A stretch of DNA of 40,187 bases from Candidatus Heimdallarchaeota archaeon (GTDB lineage: Archaea > Asgardarchaeota > Heimdallarchaeia > Heimdallarchaeales > Heimdallarchaeaceae), in contig JAGLTB010000118.1 in assembly GCA_023270155.1 (NCBI GenBank), positions 1 through 40,187 of the forward strand. Reading direction: 5' to 3'. This document shows, in pieces, positions 9,595 to 19,445 of the stretch (position 1 is its first letter; the number at the start of each line of letters is the position of its first letter). The notes under the pieces are model-generated. The model had not been told where the DNA came from. It was given only the letters and a program-made list of their open reading frames with translations, and did not search any database. The translations under genes were made by a program, and so were the position numbers.

Positions 9595-10676
9595 AAATGG
9601 TAAATTTGAAACTTGAAGATATCTCGATGAAGTATGAAAAAAAATACATTTTAGAGAACCTTAACCTTGATGTAGAACACGGAGAACTGCTTGTGTTATT
9701 GGGTGAAAGTGGATGCGGAAAAACCACTCTTCTCAAAATAGTTGCTGGTATAATTGAACCTGAAAAGGGAAAAGTACTGATGGATAATTCTGATGTTACA
9801 CATTTATCTCCACAACGAAGAAGAATCGGATATGTTCCTCAGGCTCAAGTTCTTTTCCCTCATATGACTGTAAAGAAAAATATCTCCTTTGGATTAGAGT
9901 CTCAAAAACTATCTAAAGAAGAGATTGAAGAAAAAATTCAATGGATTTCTGAACTTGCACATCTAGAAGAATTAATGGAAAGATACCCTAGTGAAATCAG
10001 TGGGGGTCAAAAACAAAAAGTAGCTCTTGCTCGAGCAATGGCTATTGAACCCCATCTTCTTCTTTTAGATGAACCCCTTTCCAGCATAGATGCTATGGGA
10101 AGAGAAGAACTTGCTTTAACTATTAGACGGATACAGAAAGAAACAGAGACTACTGCTTTGTATGTTACTCATAATCAAGAAGAAGCGCGTTTAATCAGCG
10201 ATAGAGTCGGAATTATGTATGATGGAAAGATTCAGCAATTGGGAAACGTTGTTGATATTGATTCATCTCCTCATAACTATCTCATTGCGAAAATTATGGG
10301 AACACCTAACATCTGGTCTGTTGATTTCATTGAGGAAGAATCCAATGCTACTGTTTTATCTACTAATTTGGGGAAAATAAAGATACCTGCTAAAATCCAA
10401 AGAAAGGTCACAGGTATCAATATCCCCCCTACAAGCTTCAAAATAAGTTTCAAGTATAATGAAATTTCCAAAGAAAAAGATTCATTTTTTGTCAAGGGAT
10501 ACATTAAATCTGTTATTCAGATAGATGAAAAAACAGATAGATTTGTGGTAGAAATAGTTTCAAACACTATAGAATATGCTAAAATAGATGTAGAAAAAAC
10601 TTTAATTACTGCTGATATATCTCCAAATCAAGAAATTTTCCTTAATGTAGATCCCCTGGAGATTCGAATACTATGA
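9591..10676 (+). CDS. thiQ: ABC transporter ATP-binding protein (ThiQ-like)
   Basis: Walker A GESGCGKTTLL, signature SGGQKQKVALARA, Walker B LLLLDEPLSS; overlaps the permease stop by 4 nt. Confidence 0.88.
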   Translation: MKMVNLKLEDISMKYEKKYILENLNLDVEHGELLVLLGESGCGKTTLLKIVAGIIEPEKGKVLMDNSDVTHLSPQRRRIGYVPQAQVLFPHMTVKKNISFGLESQKLSKEEIEEKIQWISELAHLEELMERYPSEISGGQKQKVALARAMAIEPHLLLLDEPLSSIDAMGREELALTIRRIQKETETTALYVTHNQEEARLISDRVGIMYDGKIQQLGNVVDIDSSPHNYLIAKIMGTPNIWSVDFIEEESNATVLSTNLGKIKIPAKIQRKVTGINIPPTSFKISFKYNEISKEKDSFFVKGYIKSVIQIDEKTDRFVVEIVSNTIEYAKIDVEKTLITADISPNQEIFLNVDPLEIRIL

Positions 10677-11464
10677 TTAATGATTCCTTGAAACTGGAAA
10701 TTGAAGTTGAAGTAATGAAAAAATATAACTTCATGCCGGAATTGATTTGGTCAAAATTAGAAAAGGGGTTTACAAATACTAAATATCTTATTACTACAAA
10801 GTCCCAAAAACGTTTAGCTGTTTGTAAGGTATATAGTGATACTGATATAATTCCTCCTGTCATTCGATTTAAGAGGGAAAAACTAGCCTTGGAGCTTTTT
10901 GGAGGAGACATCGCACCAAAAATAATTTGGTCGAGTAATGCTAATATCCTTGTTTATGAATATGTTCAAGGAAAAGAATTCTTGAAAATGGATTTAGATC
11001 AAGAAAAGAAAGAATTACTAGAAAAAACATTAGATCATATACATGATAAAGCTAGAATAGCTAAATCTCCTTTAAAACAAGATGTTATGGACTTCTATAA
11101 TAGATTGATAGAAGAGTATGAAAATTCACCAAAAAATTATCCCCCTGAATTGATTGAAGAATTAAAGAAAATAACAAAGATACATGGTAAAATATTAGAT
11201 TCTAATGAAGAAAATCTAACTTATATTCATGGAGATTTAGTTCCACCTAATCTTCTATTTCAAGAGAAGAAACTTATGTTGATAGATTGGGAATATTTTA
11301 GACCGGAATTACCCTGTTTTGATAGCAATTATCTAAATTATTATTCAAAAGCTCACAAAATCCCATTTGAAATGATAGTTGAGAAGGAAAGAAGGGATCA
11401 ATATATTCAACTAATTGATACTTTAGAAAAACTATGGTATCATGGATATAAGAAGAAAAAATAA
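10673..11464 (+). CDS. ChoK/APH-family kinase; candidate thiamine kinase
   Basis: YIHGDLVPPNLLF (HxDxxxxN) and LMLIDWEYFRPELPCFDSNYL; start overlaps the thiQ-like stop (ATGATTAA region), implying an operon. Confidence 0.75.
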   Translation: MINDSLKLEIEVEVMKKYNFMPELIWSKLEKGFTNTKYLITTKSQKRLAVCKVYSDTDIIPPVIRFKREKLALELFGGDIAPKIIWSSNANILVYEYVQGKEFLKMDLDQEKKELLEKTLDHIHDKARIAKSPLKQDVMDFYNRLIEEYENSPKNYPPELIEELKKITKIHGKILDSNEENLTYIHGDLVPPNLLFQEKKLMLIDWEYFRPELPCFDSNYLNYYSKAHKIPFEMIVEKERRDQYIQLIDTLEKLWYHGYKKKK

Positions 11465-11598
11465 GCGTTTTTTGCGAACATTGATAATTCATTCAATAGT
11501 ATCAGTTCAATGGATTCTTCTTCTCTCAAATTCTAGTGAAAAAGGTTTTAAATCCCATTGTTTTAGTGATAATATTAGTATGATGAAAAAGTGATTGA

Positions 11599-12378
11599 AT
11601 GAGCTATCAATATGTTGAACCAATTGGAAAAATCAAAGCTGATATTCATCGAAATGCTAGACATATAGCTCTAATAATTATCACATTACCTCTCTCAGTA
11701 ATATTAGTTATACCTGCGTTGTTTGTTGGAATTTACCAACTTATGTGTATCTACAGACTCGGTAAAGCTTTTGAACAATTAGGCATCTATTATGCTGGTA
11801 TTGCACCTTCTGCAAAAAAAGCTGGAGAGTACTTGAAGATAGGTTTAATTCTAAATCTAGTAGGATTGCCAGGAAGCATTTTGATGATTGTTGCATATTT
11901 TAAAATTGCTGAATCATTTGATCAACTTCAGAAAAATAGAATTTTTCCAAAACCAGGAAATAAACTCATTTTATATTCAATGCTTGTTTCAATGGTTGGT
12001 GCAGTTTCATATTCAATAACAATTTTCTACTTTATGTTTTCATGGGATTTTGTGGGACCCATTATTTTAGCTGTTATTTCAGGTTTAATCTTGCTAGGAG
12101 CTATTGTTATAAATGTTAAGGGATTTCTCGAATTGAGCAAGGATGCTCTGCTTATTGTAGAGAGAGAACCTATAATGCAGATTCCACAAATTACTTATCA
12201 ACCTCAACAACCTGCTCAATATTCTCCTACAGCTGTACAATATGAACAAGCACCTTCATCCAAAATTGAACAATTAACTAATACAAACGTAATTTATTGT
12301 ACTGAATGTGGTCAGCAGCTTGAAAAAGATACAAGATTCTGCCCAGATTGCGGAAAAAGTTTACTAGGTTCCAAATAA
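11599..12378 (+). CDS. DUF996-like multi-TM protein with C-terminal zinc ribbon
   Basis: Several TM segments; C-terminus CTECGQQLEKDTRFCPDCGKS is a CxxC...CxxC zinc ribbon. Confidence 0.65.
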   Translation: MSYQYVEPIGKIKADIHRNARHIALIIITLPLSVILVIPALFVGIYQLMCIYRLGKAFEQLGIYYAGIAPSAKKAGEYLKIGLILNLVGLPGSILMIVAYFKIAESFDQLQKNRIFPKPGNKLILYSMLVSMVGAVSYSITIFYFMFSWDFVGPIILAVISGLILLGAIVINVKGFLELSKDALLIVEREPIMQIPQITYQPQQPAQYSPTAVQYEQAPSSKIEQLTNTNVIYCTECGQQLEKDTRFCPDCGKSLLGSK

Positions 12379-12439
12379 CTAGATTAAATCTATATTACTA
12401 TTTTACAATGAGGTTATTTGTGAAAATAACTATAAAACA

Positions 12440-13504
12440 TTACTTTTCTTCTTTCAAAGCTTCAACTGCTAAATCATAAAAGTAATCTTGCTTTAAAGCG
12501 ATTGTTTTTTCAACAATTTCAATTCCATCTAAGAATCCTTCCATATTCGTTTCTCCTTCCTCTAATCCATGTGTAAGATTATGATAACAACGCCAAGCGA
12601 AATAAAAATATTGAACATATCCTCTAGCTCTATAAAAAAGAGGAATTATTTTTAACTCTTCAATGGATAATCCCGATTGGTTTAGGTATGGTACAATGAA
12701 TTCTTTGAAATGATTTTTATGCTTAGGTTTCTCTAATTCTGTATACATTACCCATGTTCCAAGATCTCCCATCAGATACCAATATCCACCCCCAAAATCT
12801 AGTATCCCTGTGAGTTTATCCTCATTAACAAAAAATGCTCCGGGAAACAAATCCCCATGTACTATGCCTTTTGAAAGAGTTTCCTTTTCTATGGTTTCTT
12901 CAACAGTGTCAATCCACTGTTCATAACTTTTCAAGATTTTCTCATTTTTCTCATGATTAGGTAATATTTTGTCAGCTTCTTCATATCTTTCCATTACCCA
13001 ACTACCTTGTAAACTATTATCATGAATCTCCTCGTGTTTGTAATGTTCTTCAATTTTGGAATGAGGGATAGATTTTGAGATTCGATGATATATTCCTATT
13101 TGCTTACCGAAAAATTTCATGTGTTTGAAATGCTCTCCTGTTTCCCTAAATGCAATTGGTTTACCTTGAATAAATGATGTTACCATAATAGGAATGTTTG
13201 TTTTATAGATAGCATAGTATTCATTTTTGATTGTTTTGATTGGTTTTGGTGCTTTTACTCCATGTGATGTTAACAAATCTAAAGCTACCATCTTTCTCTG
13301 AGCGCTTTCTTCATCATGATATAATAATTTTATAGCAAATTCTCCTCTATCAGTTTCTACTTTGGAATTATCGCTTTCGTGTCCCTCTTCTAGATGAGTA
13401 ATAGATTCAATTTTCCCAATATCATAATGATTATTGAGTATTTTTCTGATTAGTACTTCTGATAGCTTCTCTTTTTCTCTTTCCCCAACAGCCATAGAAT
13501 TCAT
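12440..13504 (-). CDS. APH/homoserine-kinase-II-like protein with altered catalytic loop
   Basis: IVHGDLFPGAFFVNEDKLTGILDFGGGYWYLMGDLGTW: APH-like HGD loop and DFG motif, but the Mg-binding Asn position is Ala. Confidence 0.75.
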   Translation of the reverse strand: MNSMAVGEREKEKLSEVLIRKILNNHYDIGKIESITHLEEGHESDNSKVETDRGEFAIKLLYHDEESAQRKMVALDLLTSHGVKAPKPIKTIKNEYYAIYKTNIPIMVTSFIQGKPIAFRETGEHFKHMKFFGKQIGIYHRISKSIPHSKIEEHYKHEEIHDNSLQGSWVMERYEEADKILPNHEKNEKILKSYEQWIDTVEETIEKETLSKGIVHGDLFPGAFFVNEDKLTGILDFGGGYWYLMGDLGTWVMYTELEKPKHKNHFKEFIVPYLNQSGLSIEELKIIPLFYRARGYVQYFYFAWRCYHNLTHGLEEGETNMEGFLDGIEIVEKTIALKQDYFYDLAVEALKEEK

Positions 13505-13624
13505 CCATTAATTCTTTCTATTCTTCTTCATTCAGATCTCCTTTCGTAGTGAATCTACATGATGACTTTCCATTTCAACAATATTCTATTTATGATTGAA
13601 CTAGAATTTAACTCTTTTCGAGAA

Positions 13625-15601
13625 TTAGATTTTTAAGGAAAAAAGCTTATTACCAACAATTTGTTGCTCTTGCTTAATATCTGCCAATCTCTCTTTTTTA
13701 ATATCAGTTACTGTTTTATTTATTCCAATGATTTCCATTCTTTTTGATAAAGATGAATCCATTTCTGCTAGTTCAGCAATTTGTTCTGTTTTTCTTTTAA
13801 ATTCCTTTTCTTCAAAGGAGATTTTCTTATCTAATCTTACTAATCCCTTCTCTTTTGCCATTAAATTTGCTTTAGATAAGAGTTTTTGAGCTTCTTCAAC
13901 ATCTGCTTCTATAAGTGATATTTGCGACTGTAACCATAATGTTTCAACAATCAATGGATAAGCATTATTTGATTCAGCAAATTCTAATAATTTTCTAATA
14001 TATGTAATTAACTTTTCCAGAATCTCTTTATCATTGGTTTGTAATAATTGTTTGATAAGAATTTCACACAGACAAAGTAAAGAATCAATAAGTAATCTGT
14101 AATTAGTTTCTTCTTTTAATAGCTGTTCAAGTAAAACTTCAGCTTGAATTAAATCATTAATTTTTGTGCTAAGTTTAAGAACTAGAGCTTGTAGATATCT
14201 GAAATTTTGTTCAATTAGTTTTGTGTTCAATTCATCAACAAGAGGTCTTATCTGTTCTAGATGGTCTGTAGCTAATACTGAATCATTTGATTCAACTGCA
14301 AGAACAGTAATTTGATAATGACTATAATATATCCCCCATTTTAGATTTTTCTCCTCTCTTAACTTCAAACTTTCCTGTGCGTATTCTAAAGATTCTTTCA
14401 ACATTCCTTTATGCAAATACACATCGGCTATAGCAGCTAAATAAGCTGATATAGTAAATATATTCCCATATTTTTTTGCTTCTTCTAAAACTTCTTCTCT
14501 TATCTCTAAAGCTTCGTCTAGTTCACCTTTGAGAAGATGAACTTCACTAATACTCCATAGAATATATGGAATTTTATGCTCTCCTAACTCAACATATATT
14601 CTGTATGCTTTTGTATAACATTCTAGCGCTTTTTCTAATTTACCCCATTGTAAGTACATGATATCTCCGATGCTAGAATAACACCCTGCAACCATTTCTC
14701 TGTTATTTACATCTAAAAAGAACTTCAAACATTCCTCAAATAACTTCAAAGCTATTTCCCTTTCTCCCTTGTGTGAATGATGAAGACTTGTGTAATATTT
14801 TATCTGATACAAACCTCTTTTACTATCTAATTCTTGGTATAGATTACTTGCCTTTTGAAGAAATTCTGTTGATGAGTCAAGATCCCCTCTTCGCGAATGA
14901 ATATCACTCATATATCTATAAACAAAAGCAAGTATGTACTTGTTACCAAATTCAAGACTTAGCTTTAAAGCTTTTTCCCAAAATTCTAGAGACTTCTCTA
15001 AATCCCCTTTTATCTTATAACATATAGCTAATTGTCTATAGTTATAATTTAGATCATCGTCATTTCCAAGTTCTAAATTTAGTTGCATACTTTGTTCAAT
15101 TGATTGAATCATTTCATCTGTTGTTGTTGAAGAGACTTCCATCCCCAATTTTAGTCTAAATTGGCTCAGAAGACCTTTCATTGTCAGAAATTGTGCTTTT
15201 CTTTGTTTGAATTCAGAGGGAAAAGATGATTCAATCAAGTTAAGTAGTTTACTTAATTCTTCAAAGAAATCATTATATTCCTTATACTTATTTAAGTCCC
15301 ATAGAGGTAAATACATCTTATAGATGGATTCAAACTCCAACAATTTATTGTTAATTTTCTTGCTTTCATTATATGCTTCTTTCAAAATAGCCAAAGATGA
15401 AGTAGAATAGTCTCTCTTGTAATCAAACCAAGCTATATGGAATAAAATTCTTCCTTTAAGGATCTTAGCTTTTATTTTTTCCTCAGTTGAGCCTTCTGAT
15501 TTTTCTAATATTTTATCCAACTGATCTAATACTTCATAGTATTGACCACCTAGAAACATCTTAGATAGTTCTTCTAGTTTTTCCTCTATTTTTGATGCCA
15601 A
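13625..15601 (-). CDS. TPR-repeat protein
   Basis: Repeated helix pairs of TPR type, e.g. GDLEKSLEFWEKALKLSLEFGN, GDLDSSTEFLQKASNLYQELDS, GKLEKALECYTKAYRIYVELGE, GELDEALEIREEVLEEAKKYGN, GMLKESLEYAQESLKLREE. Confidence 0.9.
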   Translation of the reverse strand: MASKIEEKLEELSKMFLGGQYYEVLDQLDKILEKSEGSTEEKIKAKILKGRILFHIAWFDYKRDYSTSSLAILKEAYNESKKINNKLLEFESIYKMYLPLWDLNKYKEYNDFFEELSKLLNLIESSFPSEFKQRKAQFLTMKGLLSQFRLKLGMEVSSTTTDEMIQSIEQSMQLNLELGNDDDLNYNYRQLAICYKIKGDLEKSLEFWEKALKLSLEFGNKYILAFVYRYMSDIHSRRGDLDSSTEFLQKASNLYQELDSKRGLYQIKYYTSLHHSHKGEREIALKLFEECLKFFLDVNNREMVAGCYSSIGDIMYLQWGKLEKALECYTKAYRIYVELGEHKIPYILWSISEVHLLKGELDEALEIREEVLEEAKKYGNIFTISAYLAAIADVYLHKGMLKESLEYAQESLKLREEKNLKWGIYYSHYQITVLAVESNDSVLATDHLEQIRPLVDELNTKLIEQNFRYLQALVLKLSTKINDLIQAEVLLEQLLKEETNYRLLIDSLLCLCEILIKQLLQTNDKEILEKLITYIRKLLEFAESNNAYPLIVETLWLQSQISLIEADVEEAQKLLSKANLMAKEKGLVRLDKKISFEEKEFKRKTEQIAELAEMDSSLSKRMEIIGINKTVTDIKKERLADIKQEQQIVGNKLFSLKI

Positions 15602-15769
15602 CTCTTATCACTAAACAATATACATATGAAATATTAACTTTTCTTAAAACAAATATAAAAAACTAAATTTCTTGAAAATAGCTTATTAATTCACAATTAT
15701 GTTCTGTTACTCATTTTTTTGTAACATGTTAAGCTTTAAAAGAAATTTCACGTACGTTTACTTACCAAA

Positions 15770-17134
15770 ATGGCTTCTTTTAGAGTTAGAATACACAGGG
15801 TAATATCCTGGAGTTTAGTTATTGCATTCCTTACAACTATTATCACAGGATATGCTCAAACACAAAACTGGTTTAGAGATCAGTATTTATTATCCAAATT
15901 ACATAGAATCTTCGAATGGATTTTTCTACCATTACTGATATATCATACAATCTATGTTATGTTTTATGTAAAAATAAAACTAGAAAAACTCGTGACAAAA
16001 ATCAAACAAAGAAGAGGAACTACTATTAATTCTCTAAGACTTGTTCAGAAGTTGTCAAGCTGGTTGATTCTTGTTATCGCTGCATTAATTATCCTTTCAG
16101 GGTTAAACGGTTATGTTTGGTATGCTAATACTTTCGGTGAAATAATACCTTTTTCCTGGCATACAACTCTTGATGCTTTGCTTACTATATCCATTTTTAT
16201 TCATATTGCAGTCGGTCTGAAATTCTTCCTTATGAGAAGAAGAGTAAGAAAGAAGATTGTCAATTATACCATTGTTCTTGTAACAGCTGCTCTTATAGCA
16301 GGTACAATTTACTTGCAGATACCAAGTCAAGGGGTTTTAGGACCACCTCCAAGTCCTGATGAAAAGACTGTTACAGTAAATATAGCTTATGAAGATTATG
16401 AATTTTATACTTCTGAAGTTGAAACTGTAAGACCTGATATCTTCCAATCTGGATATTTCTCTATGTTTGATGTTCTTGTTCATTTAGATACGAAAAATTC
16501 TATCGACCTTGAATATTATTTTGATGAATCTATGAATACGCATGTAATTGATTCGCTGAATGGACAGACTGGATGGTGGTATAATGCGTTCTATAGTGGC
16601 GGTTGGAGAGAAATCAATGCATTTAGGATGGATCACTATCCTTGGAAGAACGGTACTACTTTGGAAATTGTTAGTGCTACTGATAAATTCTTAGACAAAG
16701 TTTACAATGTTTTTAGGGAAGAGGTTATTCGACATGAAGCTAACAACGGTGACTTAATCATCCCCTCAGTGACAATAACAGGAAGGTTTGGGAGCAATAC
16801 TTTCCATGACGTAGAAATTTCTGCACACAATCTTCGAAATGATACATTCCAACTTGGTGTAATCACAGCAATTGATGTAATAATGTCCATGGGTGAACAA
16901 GGCTTACTAAACTATACTCTTGCTTGGTATGATTCTATTGGTAGTGCGAAAATAGTAAGAAACTACTGGGTTGAAGGAATTAACGATGATATTGCAACTG
17001 GAACTTGTGGTTTTGTTTATGAGAGTGGAAGCTATGATTTTGAATTCTTTGCAGGAAACCATATTCACATTCCTCAAGATCATCGTCCTTTGAATTCTCC
17101 CGAATACTACTTGACTTTCTGGATATGCCTCTGA
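15770..17134 (+). CDS. Membrane cytochrome-b-like 4-TM domain fused to a large extracytosolic domain of unknown type
   Basis: TM hairpins with paired His (H45/H59 and a second pair 14 residues apart), then an additional TM (IVLVTAALIAGTIYLQIP) and a C-terminal beta-rich, Trp/Tyr/His-containing domain (GQTGWWYNAFYSGGWREINAFRMDHYPWKNGTTLEI). Confidence 0.6.
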   Translation: MASFRVRIHRVISWSLVIAFLTTIITGYAQTQNWFRDQYLLSKLHRIFEWIFLPLLIYHTIYVMFYVKIKLEKLVTKIKQRRGTTINSLRLVQKLSSWLILVIAALIILSGLNGYVWYANTFGEIIPFSWHTTLDALLTISIFIHIAVGLKFFLMRRRVRKKIVNYTIVLVTAALIAGTIYLQIPSQGVLGPPPSPDEKTVTVNIAYEDYEFYTSEVETVRPDIFQSGYFSMFDVLVHLDTKNSIDLEYYFDESMNTHVIDSLNGQTGWWYNAFYSGGWREINAFRMDHYPWKNGTTLEIVSATDKFLDKVYNVFREEVIRHEANNGDLIIPSVTITGRFGSNTFHDVEISAHNLRNDTFQLGVITAIDVIMSMGEQGLLNYTLAWYDSIGSAKIVRNYWVEGINDDIATGTCGFVYESGSYDFEFFAGNHIHIPQDHRPLNSPEYYLTFWICL

Positions 17135-17182
17135 TTTAATTAGAACTTATTTTAAATTCTGCAAAGAGTTTAAAAGTGTCTT

Positions 17183-18145
17183 TTGATGCTATTGACTGTA
17201 ATAAAAATGAAAAAGATAAAATTCGGAAAATCAGATTTAGAAGTATCAGAAATTGGTCTAGGTACCTTAACATTCGGTCATCCTACAAAAGGAATTCAAG
17301 ACTTTGATGAAATAAAAAAAATTCTTAATTATGCTCTTGATAATGGGATGAATTTTCTTGATACTGCAGAAGAGTATGCAGGAGGGTTATGTGAGAAGTA
17401 TATTGGTGAGATAATAAAGGAGCGAGGAGATCGTGAAGATGTTATTATTGAGACTAAAGCGGCACCCCCACATATTGGTTATAAGGAATTAAAGAAGGCA
17501 TGCGATAAGAGTTTGGAGAGACTTCAGACAGATTATATAGATGTATATCTTTTACATTGGCCATGGTGTTATTATCCAGCAAATGAGAGTGCAAAAGCTT
17601 TAGATGAGTTGATTAAAGAGGAAAAAGTAAGATATGTGGGAGTCTCAAACTATCACAATCCCTTAGTTGATGAATTAATGAGTTACTTGAAAAATGGAGA
17701 AGTAATTACGAATCAGCTCAGTTATAGCTTAATAAGCAGAAGTATTGAGCAAGAAATTTTACCTTTTTCAAATAAGCATGAGATCCAAATCACAGCCTGG
17801 GGACCTTTAGAAAGTGGTTTTCTAACAGGAAAATACAATGAAAATAGTGAGTTTGAAAAAAAAGATTTTAGAAACAGAAAACCATTGTTCCAAACTAAAG
17901 ACAATTTTATTCAAACTAAACCTCTGTTTAAACTGATGGAAAATCTTGCTGAGAAATATAATGCAAAACCAGCTCAAATAGCTTTGAATTGGATTATTAA
18001 TAAAGATAAAATTATACCAATTCCTGGTGCAAAGAGTATTGAGCAAGTTGAGAGTAATATAAATGCAACTAATTTTAGACTTAAAGATGAAGAAATTAAT
18101 GAGCTTTCGGATTTGACACAAAACATGGATCTTTGGAAACTTTAG
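17183..18145 (+). CDS. Aldo/keto reductase
   Basis: GLGTLTFG, NFLDTAEEYAGG, ETKAAPP, YIDVYLLHWP, KVRYVGVSNY, IIPIPGAKSIEQVESN. Confidence 0.92.
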   Translation: MMLLTVIKMKKIKFGKSDLEVSEIGLGTLTFGHPTKGIQDFDEIKKILNYALDNGMNFLDTAEEYAGGLCEKYIGEIIKERGDREDVIIETKAAPPHIGYKELKKACDKSLERLQTDYIDVYLLHWPWCYYPANESAKALDELIKEEKVRYVGVSNYHNPLVDELMSYLKNGEVITNQLSYSLISRSIEQEILPFSNKHEIQITAWGPLESGFLTGKYNENSEFEKKDFRNRKPLFQTKDNFIQTKPLFKLMENLAEKYNAKPAQIALNWIINKDKIIPIPGAKSIEQVESNINATNFRLKDEEINELSDLTQNMDLWKL

Positions 18146-18203
18146 ATTTAAGAACAATCCTAGTTATCTAAATAAGGTGTCCTCCTCCAAGAATCGACAA
18201 ATC

Positions 18204-18211
18204 TTAAATAA
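18204..18211 (+). promoter_or_regulatory. TATA-like box, leaderless promoter geometry
   Basis: TTAAATAA centred about 24-25 nt upstream of ATG 18232. Confidence 0.4.
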
Positions 18212-18231
18212 ATTCGTAGCTCATAGAGATT

Positions 18232-19047
18232 ATGTCTTCTTTGGGCAATTATGAACTGAAAGAATTTTCTTCAGTTAGAAGAATTTTAAGCGAGCTTTAT
18301 GATGAGACTCCTACAAAATCTCACATGATCGGTTTAATTGAATTAAATGTGAATGAAGCAAGAATTCTCATAAAGAATTATGAAGATAAAACTGGCTTAA
18401 AATTGTCCTTTACTGGATGGTTGATTAAATGCATAGGAAAAGCAGTTTCTGAAAATAAAAAGGTTCATTCCTATAGATGGGGAAGAAAGAAAATCATTAC
18501 TTTAGATGATGTTCATGTAAGTACAATGATTGAAAGAACTTCTTCTGAAGGGAAGAAAGTACCTATTACTTATGTAATAAGAGAAGCTCAGAACAAATCA
18601 GTTTTGGAAATATCTGAAGAGATTCGTTTAGTTCAGGAAAGGGAAATAGGGGAGAAAGATCAATTTGTGGAAGGAACTTTTAAATTCCTAGTGAAGTTGT
18701 ATCCATTGATTCCTAAATTTATAAGAAAAATGATAATAAGAAGAACGCTACGTAATACGAAGTTTTTCATTGAAAATGCAGGAACTGTTAGTGTAACAGC
18801 GCTTGGGATGTTTGGAAAAAATCTTTCTGGTTGGGCGATTCCATTCAGTTCTAATACTCTTAGTGTTGCAGTTGGAGGAATAAAAAAGAAACCAATTTTT
18901 GAAAATGGTAAGATCTTTAATCATGATTTCCTGAATATTTCCATTCAAATAGATCATAAAATTGTCGACGGTGCTCCAGCAACACGTTTTGTTTCTAGAT
19001 TTGCAGAATTAGTTGAAAGTGGTTATGGTCTTGATAAATTTAAATAA
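18232..19047 (+). CDS. 2-oxoacid dehydrogenase E2-type acyltransferase catalytic domain, stand-alone
   Basis: FTGWLIKCIGKAVSENKKVHSYRWG ... AGTVSVTALGMFGKNLSGWAIPFSSNTLSVAVGGIKKKP ... IDHKIVDGAPATRFVSRFAELVE (DH-x-x-VDG catalytic motif); no lipoyl domain. Confidence 0.82.
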   Translation: MSSLGNYELKEFSSVRRILSELYDETPTKSHMIGLIELNVNEARILIKNYEDKTGLKLSFTGWLIKCIGKAVSENKKVHSYRWGRKKIITLDDVHVSTMIERTSSEGKKVPITYVIREAQNKSVLEISEEIRLVQEREIGEKDQFVEGTFKFLVKLYPLIPKFIRKMIIRRTLRNTKFFIENAGTVSVTALGMFGKNLSGWAIPFSSNTLSVAVGGIKKKPIFENGKIFNHDFLNISIQIDHKIVDGAPATRFVSRFAELVESGYGLDKFK

Positions 19048-19077
19048 TCCCTTTTAATCTTGAAATTGAAAAAAAAA

Positions 19078-19350
19078 CTATGAAAGAGTACCTTTATGCA
19101 ACATAATTTCATAGAGAGCTTTTTCTTCTTGTTTTTTTATCTGGCTATTCAACAGATAATTTTCATATATTTTTTTGCTTTTAGAATCAGAATTTGAGTA
19201 TTCAGAATTAGCTATTGTTTCAGCTAATTGTTGAATTATAGTATATAGAATTTCCTCATCATTGGAATGAATTTTGAAGTACTCTTTCAATGTTCGGTAT
19301 AAATTTACCATTTCATCTTTTATGTGATTTCTTCTTGTTATCAGTTTCAT
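19078..19350 (-). CDS. Hypothetical protein (90 aa)
   Basis: Open reading frame in an otherwise unassigned gap; helical, charged; no family recognised. Confidence 0.45.
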   Translation of the reverse strand: MKLITRRNHIKDEMVNLYRTLKEYFKIHSNDEEILYTIIQQLAETIANSEYSNSDSKSKKIYENYLLNSQIKKQEEKALYEIMLHKGTLS

Positions 19351-19445
19351 GAGCTAAGAATCTTCCATGTTTATAAGTGACTTAGTCGAGGAACAAGAAA
19401 ATACCAGTATTCAGAAAGAAATGAACAGAAGAACTTGCTGGAAAA

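Noticed and set aside
10277-10911. Antisense ORFs within thiQ and the kinase (10277-10504, 10642-10911)
   Set aside because: They overlap strongly supported coding sequence on the opposite strand and have no recognisable motifs.
12440-13504. Antibiotic (aminoglycoside) resistance gene
   Set aside because: The APH fold alone does not indicate resistance, and the catalytic loop is altered; homoserine-kinase-II-like is closer.
14773-15027. Plus-strand ORF inside the TPR gene
   Set aside because: Antisense to a long, repeat-supported TPR protein.
17822-18157. 111-aa antisense ORF inside the aldo/keto reductase
   Set aside because: Low-complexity F/I/L-rich translation antisense to a confident AKR gene.
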